Shown: one piece after another, positions 1 through 11,205 of the stretch
Position numbering within the stretch: the first letter of the stretch is position 1
Layout: every line of letters begins with the position of its first letter
Source: Mactra quadrangularis
Taxonomy: Eukaryota > Mollusca > Bivalvia > Venerida > Mactridae
Length of the DNA stretch: 64,000 bases
Direction of reading: 5' to 3'
Assembly: GCA_025267735.1 (NCBI GenBank)
Contig: CM046295.1
Location: forward strand, 11,791,167-11,855,166
The notes under the pieces: generated by a model
What the model was told of the DNA's origin: nothing
Databases searched by the model: none
What the model saw: only the letters and a program-made list of their open reading frames with translations
Translations under genes and position numbers: made by a program

Positions 1-36
1 GTGAGCTAATCTGATGAGTGTTTATTATTTTTACAG

Positions 37-3000
37 GGCTACCACCATCCGCAAGAGGTACCAAATGTTTTTCGTGTAAAGCACAATCTAATCCTGAGTC
101 GTGTAGAACTATCAAAACTTGCGAGAGATCAGAGGTAAGATCACGTGATATAGTGTGACGTCATCACTTTTATGCCACGTGATGTTTTTTTTCTCATTAG
201 ATAACATGTAAGGTATACAGTGAAATAAAATTGGAATCTTGCAACACTGTGTGTATATCTTTAAAAATTATTTAATATTAAATGTATAAATCTATATGAT
301 GATTGGTAATTTAGAAAGTAGTTATACATGTTTCATAATGATATTGACAAGAATCACACCTAAAAGTTAATCTTGAGACATTTTGTATGTTAGATATGTG
401 AGTTGATATTGTTCAGCGATATCATTGACTCGTGTATTTACAATTCATGGACTAAAATCGAGACAATAATCATCGCCCAAACTATAGTGCAGGTGCGTAG
501 GTGTTTGGGGCCGCAGGGACCGCGACTGCGGCCCCAATATTCTGGCAAGCAGTGGCAATGCGACCGTAAATTAATTTTTCATTACACATATTGAAAATCT
601 TGAGGTCTAATAGAAAGATTTGTTCTTAAACGAGGGGTATTGATAGTGCTGGAAATCGAGTTTTAGAGGCTTACATTCACAAAATATTTCGACCGGCGGG
701 AGGGGATACCCATCCTGTATCCACCCCATCTGAGGCCCCAATATTCAGATTCTTCCTACGCGCCTGTAGTGGATTTTGTTTACTACAACACCGGTAAAAG
801 AATATCGTGACGTCATATGACACAAAAGTAGTTACAAAAATGGAGTCTAAATATGTCAGAAATTATTTGTAGCGAATAACCGAGGAGTTCCGAATGGCCC
901 TTTACAATAGATATTTGTAGAACAATCCCTCGTGTGTTTTGCAGGTGTGTGCTATATTGAAATCTCTACATAATTTTGCTGAGGAGACATGGGAAACATC
1001 GTGTATGAGAGAATTAGTAAGTACATGAAAAAAGGCAGCCTTCTATGAATGTCAAATCTTAATAACACCAATTTCTTATCTCTTTATAGAGATAATCACT
1101 GAATAACTAAGATCTCGTAATAACCACTATTTTGTTATTAATACCATATCTTAATAACCATATTCTCTTAATTACCACAATATTTTGATAACCATACTTT
1201 TGAAATATCTCAAACCCTTCATATAATAACTATTTATTAATAACCTCCAAGTTTCAGTTACGAAAATTCCTCAAAGTCGCCCGGCTAGCTTAGCACGAAA
1301 GTCTACTGATCGATGGGTCGTGGGTTAGATTCCCGGGTGAGGCATTATCCCCCATACTTTCGTCGAGCTTGGTCATGAAAATTTTTCTGCGGCCATTCTC
1401 CCTCCTACCAATAATTTTTTAATTTATAGGACAGTTGTTAGTCACTGACGAAATATGCGCTAAGTAGATAGTTAACAGCTAAATCCAGAGATTTAGTCTT
1501 TGCAGAAGGAGTGAGTAAGTTGACTGACCGCCGCTATATAACCTATACAATGTGTTGCTACGGTGTTAAACCCAACAAACAAACAAACAAACAAATTCCT
1601 CAATAACTACCATCTCTCTTTTAGTATAATCTCTAAATAACGTCAATATCTTACAATAGTCAAAACCTCTTCCAATTATAGTAATCTCTTATAAACGTTA
1701 ATTTTTCAACAACGAAAATTTGATTGGTATTGATGTTTAAGGAACAGAGATATTTTCATTTGTATTTAAAGCAATGATTCCTATGTGAAAATCGCTATTT
1801 TCACTAAAATTTACAGCAATATTACGTAATGGTGACGAAATAATTATAAATATTTTCACTCGTATTTAAAGCAATGGTAACGTAAATAAAATCACTTTTT
1901 TCACTTTCATTTACAACAACTGTAACGTAATGGTGCCGAAATGAAAGTCAATATTTTCACTCGCATTTAAGGCAATGGTAACCTAAATAAAATCACTATT
2001 TTCACTTATATTGACGGCAATGTTACGTAATGGTATCGAAATAAAAATCAACATTTCACATTATATTAACAGTAATTTGTGATATGATTAAGGGCAATAT
2101 CAACTATATGTATACCAATTAGGGACTTTAGTCAGTTATCTTTCCCTGACAAAATCTGAAGCAATCCAATTGGTAAGTAAGTCCTTACAGTTGGAATCCT
2201 CGGAATTTATCATTGAATTCCTATGTAAGGATAACAAAATATTTCATCTTATATCTTTCTTGTTAATAATCATATTAACAGAAGTGATAGTTCTTTACTC
2301 TAAAAATACTTAGCTTGAATTTCAAACAAATTACATGTAAATGATTTACAAAAAAGTTATTTAATATTAATTTTGGCAAATTGACATTGAAAAGTAAGGG
2401 TAAAATCCGAGTAATCCAACTAATTGGACCTACCTATTTGTAGAGTATACAAGGGGAAATAACTGACTAAAGTCTCTTATTAGAATAAAAATATCTAAAT
2501 TAAAAAGCATATGGCACACCGAACTTATAAAAGAAGAGCATATCAAAGAGGGGGTACTTAATGGAACCTAAATAATCAATATTTTCACTTATATTAACAG
2601 CAATGTAATGCAATGGTTACACTTCAATCACACAATGCCGGGCATCTTATAGGACGACGAGCATCAACCATGGTAGATCATTGTCCAAGATGTTGTAAAA
2701 CAGATTTCTGTAACCACAACTGTCGACATCTGGTTACTTACAACACTACTACCACCATGCAGGTACCAACAAGGACTACATCTATGTATAGTGCTACATC
2801 ACCGACGACACATACACCAACACATGCACTAACCACGACACACAAACCTACAACGACAGATAAGCCTACAACGACACACGCACCAACGACGCACGCACCA
2901 ACGACGCACGCACTAATAATTACACCAAAACCAACGCCAAAACCCACAACGACGCATGTACCAACCACGACACCAAAACCTACAACGACGCACAAACCCA

Positions 3001-5845
3001 CTACGACACACGCACCAACGACGCACGCACAAACAATGACGATTAAACTAACGCCAAAACCCACAACGACGCACGCACCAACAACGACCCATGTACCAAC
3101 CACGACACCAAAACCTACAACGACGCACAAACCCACAACGACGCACGCACCAACAACGACACCCAAACCAACGCCAAAACCCACAACGACGCACGCACCA
3201 ACCACGACACCAAAACCTACAACGACGCACAAACCCACAACGACGCACGCACCAACAACGACGCCCAAACCAACGCCAGAACCCACAACGACAGAGAGAA
3301 CAACCATTCTTACTACTACTACTACACCAAAGCCCACAACAGATCCAGCAAGTAAGTATAGTGTTACTTTGAATATTCCTCTTGCTTTGAACAATTTAAT
3401 ACCCCAAACAAAAAAAATGTTTACATATCTGGGTGTTTTTTTCAACAAAAAATGTAAAATAGCTTCCGCTGTTGTAATTCGATAGTGATTATGCTCTAGC
3501 TGTTTGTTAACCGCATCAACGGAATTGTTGAGAATAGCGGGGAAAAGATATATTCCAGCGTCCCCCACATTGCGGGGCGACTGAATGGGAGTATATAGCG
3601 CAGAAGAAAGGAACGGTGTCTTTAGTTGTGGTCATAACCAGATACTTCCCGGGGAGAGTTCACCGGGGATTTTGCTATCAGGACGTCCCAGCATGTCAGG
3701 GGGAGGGTTACGATGGATTTGCTTTGGTTAAAGTCAAAGGCTATGCTCTGCTCTTTCCTCGGGATCTAGATGCGAATTACAAATGACTGATGCATAAGCA
3801 CTACGTGTGCATGGACTTCTCAACGTAACAAGAGTTATCTACAAAAAGGAAAATTGCTGAATATATCCCGATATCCGTTTGTATTGATGTGAAAGGAACG
3901 TACCAGAGGACAATCGAACGTAAGATGTGATTAGTCATTCGATTTATTTAAGTTGTAACTTTGAACTCTTAAAACCGTTCAAAATGTATATAGTTTATTC
4001 AGAATAAAAGAGCATTGTACATGGAATACAACACATCAATGTGGAATAGCACTTTAACAATTAACATTTAATATAATAAATTCTGTGTTATTAAAATTGT
4101 ATTATTTGGCAATAAAAATGTTTATGGAAATATGTTGATTTAATTTTAATAATATCATGTCAAGCCACATTTATTCAAGGACAGCACAAAAAGGAACAAA
4201 CTTTTATTTCCATTGTGGTCCCAATAGATAAGTGTGGTTAACATAGAGAGGTTACCTTAAATTGAAAGAAAACATAAAACAACTTTACATATAAGCTGCT
4301 TTTATAATATCACAAAATTGGGAGTTAAATGGTTATTTATAGTAATTGCTATCATAAATTAAATTAAAAAATCACAGGTTAAATATAATCACATATTTAG
4401 AAACAATGAAAACTGGTACTTGAGATCATTATTCAGTATGTAGTACATGTATAAAAACATCACAGTAAAAAAATCTGAATATTGTCTACTTTCAGTTGGA
4501 TGTAAGATCGATGGCTATATTTATGACCCTAATACACTTCTTTGTTTGAAATTCCACGTCAACACTCTCTTAAACTGGACAGAAGCCCAGGCTTTTTGTA
4601 ACCAAACTAAAGGACAACTTGCAATCATAACTGACCAGAAGAAAATTGATGACGTGGTTCAATTCTACAATGATGGGGGATGTAAGTTTAATTTCGAATT
4701 TAACGTCGTTTCCTGTAAAATGACTTCGTTTCCGGTAAAATGACGTACTTTCCGGTAAAATGACAAAATTTCCGGTGAAATGATGTTACTTCTGGTTAAA
4801 TGACAAAATTTCCGGTGAAATGTTGTAATTTCTGGTAAAATGACAAAATGTTCGACAAAATGTTGTAACTCACGTATATATGAAACAGCTTTTTGTTAAC
4901 AGTTATTAATAATGCGATTTTAATCTTGCCTTCTGAGCCTTCTTGAGTTTGAAATCGGCCTATTATTTTTTGCCGGCGTATGCACACGATCCTAGTGTCA
5001 TTCGAAAGAAAAAGCCATGGCCATGCATTAAGAATAAATCTGTAAATCCGCAAATTAATCTGTAAATCCGCAAATTGACTGCGAATTTCCCTGAAATTTG
5101 AAAATTAGCAATTCTCAGTAAACATGTTTATTATTGGAGATACTAAAAACGCAAACCAACATGATTTACTTTTCGTTTTAGTTCACATGAGCACGTAATG
5201 CTTAAGACTAATTTTAAGCTTTCTGTCTGCAGAGTGCCACGAAGTTTACTTATTCAACATTTCTTCCAAAAATAGCGGGATGATATGGCTTTTAAACCGT
5301 GACAGAAATGTTACGGGCTTAAAGCTTTTTCAGAGGTGTTCAAGAAAATATATTTTAATGTAGAACTCTTGCTACCATTGCAACTAGAGGGATTTAAATA
5401 AATCTTAAAACTTTCCATATATGTGTGATAAAGCATCATCTAAAGGCCTTTCACAAAGATTTTCAAGTTATGCCCTTTGGGTTAAAATATGCCCCTGCTA
5501 TAGAAGTCACATTTTTCATACATCTGAATATGAGTTAAAAATCAGATGCCCTTACAATATAGTTATCAGATGTTCAGTCAAAAATTGTTAAAATTCTTTA
5601 AACCCTATTGTTCTTTTCTCATTCCAGATCATTCACCTCTGTGGGTAGGAGCAACCGATCTTGGTAATGGCCACGTGTTTCATTTCACGGACGGAACCAA
5701 ATTGGTTTTAGACCCAGCCATAGGTCATGACCTATCAGAATCGAATTGCTTACATGTGGAAAATGGAGATTACAGGACATTCAGTCCTTGTAAAGAAAAA
5801 CATGGATTTATTTGTGAAAGAAGTAGTACGATAAGAGGTAGATAA
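37..5845 (+). CDS. LU (three-finger) domain + mucin-like linker + C-type lectin gene, 5' end outside window
   Basis: I read five exons: 37-134, 945-1016, 2601-3351, 4496-4681 and 5628-5845 (ending TAA). Each junction is AG/GT and the phases agree (0, 0, 1, 1). Exons 1 to 3 carry a cysteine-rich LU/Ly6-type domain: it opens with TKCFSCK and ends with CPRCCKTDFCN, the usual CC-x-x-D-x-C-N close of three-finger domains. The rest of exon 3 is a ~200-residue Thr/Pro/Lys/His linker (PTTTHAPTTTPKP-type repeats), likely O-glycosylated. Exons 4 and 5 encode a C-type lectin domain (WTEAQAFCNQTKGQLAII, then PLWVGATD and HGFICE). The product is probably secreted or cell-surface and may bind glycans; the signal peptide would lie on an upstream exon. 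No EPN or QPD sugar-binding motif is obvious, so calcium-dependent sugar binding is unproven. Exon structure is inference from splice consensus; domain identity is strong. Confidence 0.75.
1041..1700. repeat. Decayed AT-rich tandem repeat in intron 2, split by a SINE
   Basis: Degenerate units around TTAATAACCATATTCTC recur from about 1041 to 1262 and again from about 1600 to 1700. The SINE at 1275-1592 lies between the two halves. Nothing coding is seen. Confidence 0.5.
1275..1592 (+). mobile_element. tRNA-derived SINE, family A, full length
   Basis: The 5' part is tRNA-like, with pol III A-box-like GCTAGCTTAGCACG and B-box-like GGGTTAGATTCCC. The body carries the family core (TTAACAGCTAAATCCAGAG) and the end reads GTGTTGCTACGGTGTTAAAC followed by (CAAA)n. 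It is flanked by an 11 bp target duplication, AAATTCCTCAA, at 1264-1274 and 1593-1603. The layout resembles molluscan V-SINE-type families such as RUDI, but family assignment needs a search. Confidence 0.85.
1745..2060 (+). repeat. Intronic tandem repeat with TATTTTCACT...GCAATGGTAACGTAA units
   Basis: About five diverged units of 60-65 bp, each containing TATTTTCACTCGTATTTAA followed by GCAATGGTAACGTAA or a close variant. A further unit sits at about 2578-2612, where its middle becomes the splice acceptor and first codons of exon 3 of the LU/lectin gene. Confidence 0.7.
2850..3290 (+). repeat. Coding minisatellite for the Thr/Pro mucin-like linker
   Basis: Imperfect repeats built on ACGACGCACGCACCAAC and ACACCAAAACCTACAACG units lie inside exon 3 of the LU/lectin gene and stay in frame. 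They encode THAPTTTPKPTTTHKP-like blocks. Length is probably polymorphic. The long open reading frames on the opposite strand here are by-products of the repeat. Confidence 0.8.
4706..4866 (+). repeat. ~20 bp minisatellite just after the lectin exon 4 donor
   Basis: About eight copies of a TTTCCGGTAAAATGAC unit with 4-5 variable bases between copies. The array starts within ~25 bp of the exon 4 splice donor at 4682. Confidence 0.85.
5036..5082 (+). repeat. Short two-copy tandem repeat in lectin intron 4
   Basis: The unit AATCTGTAAATCCGCAAATT occurs twice in tandem. No function is suggested. Confidence 0.6.
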
Positions 5846-6143
5846 ACTTTAGTGAATGATAACTGTTGTTTGTTTTATTTTGTTCAAACTGGCGATCGAG
5901 TCCATGACCATTTCATGACGAAATTTCACACCCCTACAAAATATACTCCCCCGTATACATGTACACTATATTGGCTGCTTATATCTTTCACAATATGCGT
6001 TTATGGGCACGTTCTACAAGGCGAGCGCTTAGTATCGCTACATAGCGATTTCCTTTGGAACGGTCTGCTACGATCGAGCAATATGAATCGCGTTTAAAAG
6101 CGTGATTATCACCTCTTAAACGATATTATTATATGTTTGCTTT

Positions 6144-6444
6144 TGTTGGGTTAAACGCCGTAGCAACACATTTTATAGATCATATAACGGCGGTCAGTCA
6201 ACCTACTCACTGCTCCTGGAAAATCTAAATCTCTGGATTTAGCTGTTAACCAACTATTAACCGCATACTATCGTCAGTGACAGACAACTGCCCTGCATAA
6301 TTGAAAATAATTGGTAGGAGGGAGAATGGCCGTAGAAATAATTTCAAGACCAAGCTCCACGAAAGTATGCCTGCCCATGAATCGAACCCACGACCCCTCG
6401 ATCAGTAGACTTGCGTACTACCAACTGAGCTAGCCGAGCGGCTT
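6144..6444 (-). mobile_element. tRNA-derived SINE, family A, full length, reversed
   Basis: On the minus strand the element begins with a tRNA-like head (CTAGCTCAGTTGGTAGTACG, B box GGGTTCGATTC). The family core follows, and it ends in TTGCTACGGCGTTTAACCC. It has the same organisation as the copy at 1275-1592. Confidence 0.85.
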
Positions 6445-7376
6445 TATTATTATATTATCTAAATACATCTGTGTGAATATTTACGAATATAAGAAATGTC
6501 GCTGTTTGTTTAATAATCTCAGGTACCTTTTCACAAAAACACGCAAACCGAAAACAAAAACACATGTCCATTCTAGCTAGTATTAACACATATAAGTACT
6601 TGGTAGTAAATGAATGTTTATGACATTAATGTGAGATTAAAGTAATTCTATTAAAAGTTATACAACATACACATGTACATTTTCATTAATCAAAACACAG
6701 AAACTAGGAACTATCAGTATTTCCCGAGAAAAATCAGTTATTGACTCCCGGAACAATACAATTATTTAAGAAAAATTTCACCAATAATTTTTTTCTTTTT
6801 TTTTTTTGGATTGGGGACTCGAAAACCTACGCGGACGCTTTTAAAACGAAATTTCGGTGTGACATGGCCTAATTTTATTGGCGTTTAGTGTAAATGGGAA
6901 AAATTGATACCAATATTCAATTGAAACTTTATCATGGATATCTTTTCTTTGATTACTACCTAACCTAGAAAAAAACCAGGGAACCAGGCTTAAAGAAACC
7001 ATGCATTCGGAACACCTCGGCCATTCTTTGAATGAATAATCTCGGAAATATTCGTGGGGGTTCACCAATATTTTTAGGTTTTTACTATATACGCCAGGCG
7101 AAGCACATAACGGTTACAATGTCAGTGTCTTACTTTATGTAATGACACTCAGTTTGATAAGTTTTGACTGTTTAAAGACTCAAGTGGCGGGTTTACACAC
7201 GTCTACGCCATTATACAATTTTGATGGTGACACTTAGTAAATGTCTAAAATTTGATTGACAGTGACCACTTTGTATCGGTTAATTGGTGAATTACTCAGG
7301 AAATAGGTGACCATTGGCCACATACAGCAGGTGCCTGCTTATTTCAGGTGAAAAATAGAGTGATTTACGATTTTAG

Positions 7377-7471
7377 GACAAAAGGTCCCATGTCATTTTT
7401 GACAGGGGTGGACAAAAGGTCTCAAATGACAAAAATGACATGGGACTTTTTGTCCATGGGACCTTTTGTCC
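7377..7471. repeat. Large inverted repeat (GGACAAAAGGTCCCATGTCA arms)
   Basis: A left arm at about 7377-7403 is the reverse complement of about 7433-7459, separated by ~30 bp. A third half-copy, ATGGGACCTTTTGTCC, overlaps the end. It would form a stable hairpin and is probably a foldback or MITE remnant. Confidence 0.7.
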
Positions 7472-7910
7472 GACTCCCGTGATTTTCATTTGGAAAAAGC
7501 CTGACTGGACACTTGTGTGGCAGATGACAGCTAATAGTAGGTGGCTGTTAAAACAGGTTATACTGTATACTAAAGATCTTCAATTATATGAATAGGTTTA
7601 CATGTGTTGAATGAGAATATTGCAACACAGCCAGGTATGGGGGAACAGTAAACTAATTGGTTCACAATTCTATAATAAAATTGAAGTTTTCTTCAATAGA
7701 ACTTGTATATGAAATTGGTTAAGAAATATTTTCCATGGAAAACTTATGTTTATTATGGCGAGTGACAGCGGCAGTATAACACCGCTTTTATTCATTTCTA
7801 ATAAGTGAAAACAATCTCAAGCTACATGTCCGCAACAAAATGCGAAGAACACACGATCAATTTGTCATGGCCACGGTGCATTCGGATCACTTCGACCTTT
7901 CATGAATGAA

Positions 7911-8006
7911 TACAGAAGTCTTGTTCATTCAAAACTAGATTATGTGTCAATTGTGTATGGATCAGCACGTAAATGGTACCTGCAAATGCTTGATACAATA
8001 CATAAC
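7911..8006 (+). pseudogene. Non-LTR reverse transcriptase fragment
   Basis: One frame reads YRSLVHSKLDYVSIVYGSAR and continues about a dozen residues. This is the conserved block after the RT palm of Jockey/CR1-type retrotransposons. It is only ~32 codons, truncated on both sides, and directly abuts a repeat at 8009 that recurs next to the Tc1 remnant near 20,059. Confidence 0.7.
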
Positions 8007-8008
8007 AG

Positions 8009-8140
8009 TAGGATAAAAATAACCAAGATAGACTCAATGCATTGAGGGTAATGAGGATAATGAGTTAAAATCAATAATCTAGGTCCCTTAAGGGTCTTTT
8101 GTTTTCAGTAATCAATATTTTGAGTCCCTGAAGGGTCTGT
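8009..8140 (+). repeat. Dispersed repeat shared (inverted) with 19,965-20,059
   Basis: The stretch starting CAGTAGGATAAAAATAACC and including TAATGAGGATAATGAGTT and GTCCCTTAAGGGTC is found reversed at 19,965-20,059, beside a transposase. CAGT ends are common in Tc1/mariner elements, so this may be a terminal repeat or a hitch-hiking family. Confidence 0.6.
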
Positions 8141-8156
8141 TCAATAATTAATATCA

Positions 8157-8450
8157 TATTTATTTATTTATTTATTGGAGTTAACGCCGTATCAACACAA
8201 TTGAGGTCATTTCACGGCGTCCAGCGCACCTAACCTAGCTTTCCTGGACCATTGTCTATAACCAGTACTCACCTACCCTTCCACAAGGCCGGAAACTTCT
8301 CCATATTATCTAACCAATGGAGGAAAATCGACATTATTGTCAAATTTTCATGGAAGGGTATAACCTCCCCGGTTGGGATTCGAACCCGCACCCCCTCGGG
8401 CACGAGTATCCAAATCCCGGCGCGCTACCAACTGCGCTATCGACCCGGGT
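8157..8450 (-). mobile_element. tRNA-derived SINE, family B, full length
   Basis: Minus-strand head: CGATAGCGCAGTTGGTAGCG (A box region) and GGGTTCGAATCCC (B box). The body includes GACAATAATGTCGATTTTCC, and the 3' end is ACGGCGTTAACTCC plus (AAAT)n. Closely similar copies lie at 22,751 and 28,839. Apparent ORFs here are SINE sequence. Confidence 0.88.
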
Positions 8451-8664
8451 TTTTAATATCATACAGTTTCATATGAGGCTAAGTTATGATCAATATTTTT
8501 AGGTATGGTTTAATAGTTTCATAAACTTCTGATTCAAAGTATGATGTTTCACCCCTCAGGGTTTTGTTTCAATGTTGTAGAGTTTTGGTGGGAACATAAG
8601 TACAATATTCAATCAAAGCACTGAAAGTACTGGGGTATTCATTGTGTTTAGATTTATTCAATTT

Positions 8665-8868
8665 TTGTTGCGTTTTATGCTGTGGCAACACCTTATATAG
8701 ATTATATCACAGCGGTCAGTCCACCTACTCACTGTTCCTGAAGAAGCTTTATCTCAGGATTTAGCTGTTAACAAACTACTGGGTGCATACTTTGTCAGTG
8801 ACTGACGACTGTCCTACATGACTTAGAATCAGGGGAAGGGGGCAGAATGACCGTAGATATTATTAATG
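8665..8868 (-). mobile_element. SINE family A, 5'-truncated copy
   Basis: The body and 3' end of family A are present on the minus strand (GTTGCCACAGCATAAAACGC at the 3' side), but the tRNA-like head is missing. Confidence 0.7.
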
Positions 8869-9627
8869 CTGGTGATTACATTTTTTATCAAACTCTCTTC
8901 ACAATAAAAATCTGCTTGAGTCATTTACAATATTGAACGATTGAATTTACGTATTACTATGACTACTGTTGTAATTAGTCAATGCTATTAACTGTTACAA
9001 TATGACTATCACATTGTTTAATTAGTCTGTGTGTCAAAAAATCTAATATAGGAGAGATTTAAAACTATGTAATTGTTATCTGTTATGTGTGCTACGTAGT
9101 GCACATTTTTTAGTAAAGTTGGACTAACACCCTGCTGCTATTCTATGATTTATATACAGTCAGATCTGAATAGAAAGTAATGTATTTAACCCCCATTTCT
9201 GCTTATCATAAAGGTCTTAGAAATTAATTTTACCTGCACTGATGGTGTTTAATGATGAAGGTTAAGATTTACAAACATTATTAAGAATTAATTGTATGAT
9301 AAATTTCTTTTTTTCATTCGATGAACTGATTTAACAAAGAGGTTAATGTCGTCAAGTGAATGGGGTTATTTTTTGCAAAATAGTTGAAAGTGTTTTATAT
9401 GCACAAATTATCTATATTATGTAAGAAAATAAACAAATGTTAAGACTCAAAGTGTTATGCTAAGATTTAATACCCGAGTTCATTAGTACACACAGACTAG
9501 AAAAGGTGATATATGTTCCAAACATTAATTATGTTGATGACTTCAACAAATTCAAAGATACTATTTCGATATCACTCATTACCTTCTTATCATTCATAGT
9601 CAACTGTGTTTCATATTTCATTTTACA

Positions 9628-9870
9628 GGCCCATTATTCTACTGATCGAGGGGTCGTAGGTTTTATTCATGGGCGGGGCATACTTACGTTGAGCTTAGTT
9701 ATGAAATAATTTTTACGGTAATTCTCCCTCCTACCACTCAGTCATCGATGTGATTTCTTTTTGGTTAACAGCTAGATCCAGAGATTTTGCCTTTTCAGGA
9801 ACAGTGAGTGGATGGACTGATCTCCGTGATATAACCTATACAATATGTGTTGCTATGGCGTTAAGGCCTC
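9628..9870 (+). mobile_element. SINE family A copy lacking the first part of the head
   Basis: Plus-strand copy from the anticodon-side part of the tRNA-like head (TACTGATCGAGGGGTCGTAG) through the core to GTGTTGCTATGGCGTTAAG. The B box has decayed. Confidence 0.75.
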
Positions 9871-11205
9871 AATGAATTGATCATATGTTCTATGAATTTT
9901 GTCTCAAAAAATAGAGCTGGCCAGCGAAAAAAAAAACATTTTGAGAAGCGATCGAAAGGCGAGGAATAAATGTGTGATATTTTCATGAGAATTTTTATAC
10001 AAATGGAAAAATACATGTTAAATATGAACATTATACAGAAAATCACATTATAGCATGTAGTTCAGAAAAGCTTAATAAGTAACTTTTTAGTGTTTATACC
10101 AGTTGGTCATTTATTCAGCATATTGATGTGATACAATCATGTACATTCAAAGATGAAATATGTCAAAATCTTTCTAACTTGAACCATATTATTTTGATAT
10201 TGGGGTACAGGGCATATAGTTTTGATTATTTTGCAGGTTGTTGTAAGAAAGATTATTTGCTGTTAACATACATAAATGCTTTTCATAAGGTACATACGTC
10301 ATAATTAACTGTATTTTGTTCCATTTGCATTTACTATACTGCATAGCTAATACACTAAGTGAATTCATTCAATATTAACCTTTAATTAAATACTTCCAAT
10401 ATTTCTGTACAATTTAGAATAAGCTCGGCTAACATCATGATAGTTCAAACCTGTTGATGTTGGTGTTTTAGTAAAGTCTTAATGTTATTGGGTAAATAAG
10501 AGAATGACTCAACAACATACAACTGCTCAATATAATTTAGTAATCCAGAATGAGTACCAGTTGAGCACCCCCGTAAATATAAATGGACGAGTCTTGTTGA
10601 CTTTTTGAGTATAAATAAAGTTATATTATTTGGATGATATGGGAACAACTAAACAACAAACAACTACTAAGATTATTTAAGCCATCATGTATGAGGATTT
10701 TAGAGTCAGCATCCCTATAAAATGAAAATGGACCAAACTGGAAAACTTTAAAGTGAATAAATACAGGCTTGTCATAAATTATGTGAAAGAAAACAATTAC
10801 ATCAGAACCCTTCTAAAATAAAAATTGACTAAACCTTTAGGTATATAAATATAGTCTTGGGGTACGTTATGCAAAATTTATTTCAAAATAAGTCAGTCGA
10901 GTATTTTGGGGCATTAACAATTATAATGTTAAATATTCTACCCGTCTTACCTGCTTGTCGTAAATAACACAGCAGGGGGACATGATGTCACATAACTAGA
11001 GCAGTGTAGAGTTGATGAAAACATCAAGTTTACGTCAGTGTTCAACTGATGATCAAACATGGTTGCATTTATAATTGATGTTTTCATTTTATAAGTGAAA
11101 AGTAACTAGAGCAAAAAAATTTTTTCCATTTTCTGAATTTTAAGTGCGTAAATCTGACGAACATGATCAATTTTTTGTAGCCTAAACCAAAAAAAAAATT
11201 AATAA
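9871..11205. other. Intergenic, no gene seen
   Basis: AT-rich sequence without a convincing coding region. Faint ~115 bp decayed tandem units occur at about 10,560-10,865, each containing a variant of AAAATGGAC...AAATA. Confidence 0.5.

Noticed and set aside
2738..3568. Long minus-strand frame rich in Val/Gly
   Set aside because: It is the antisense of the Thr/Pro minisatellite in exon 3; no independent coding evidence.
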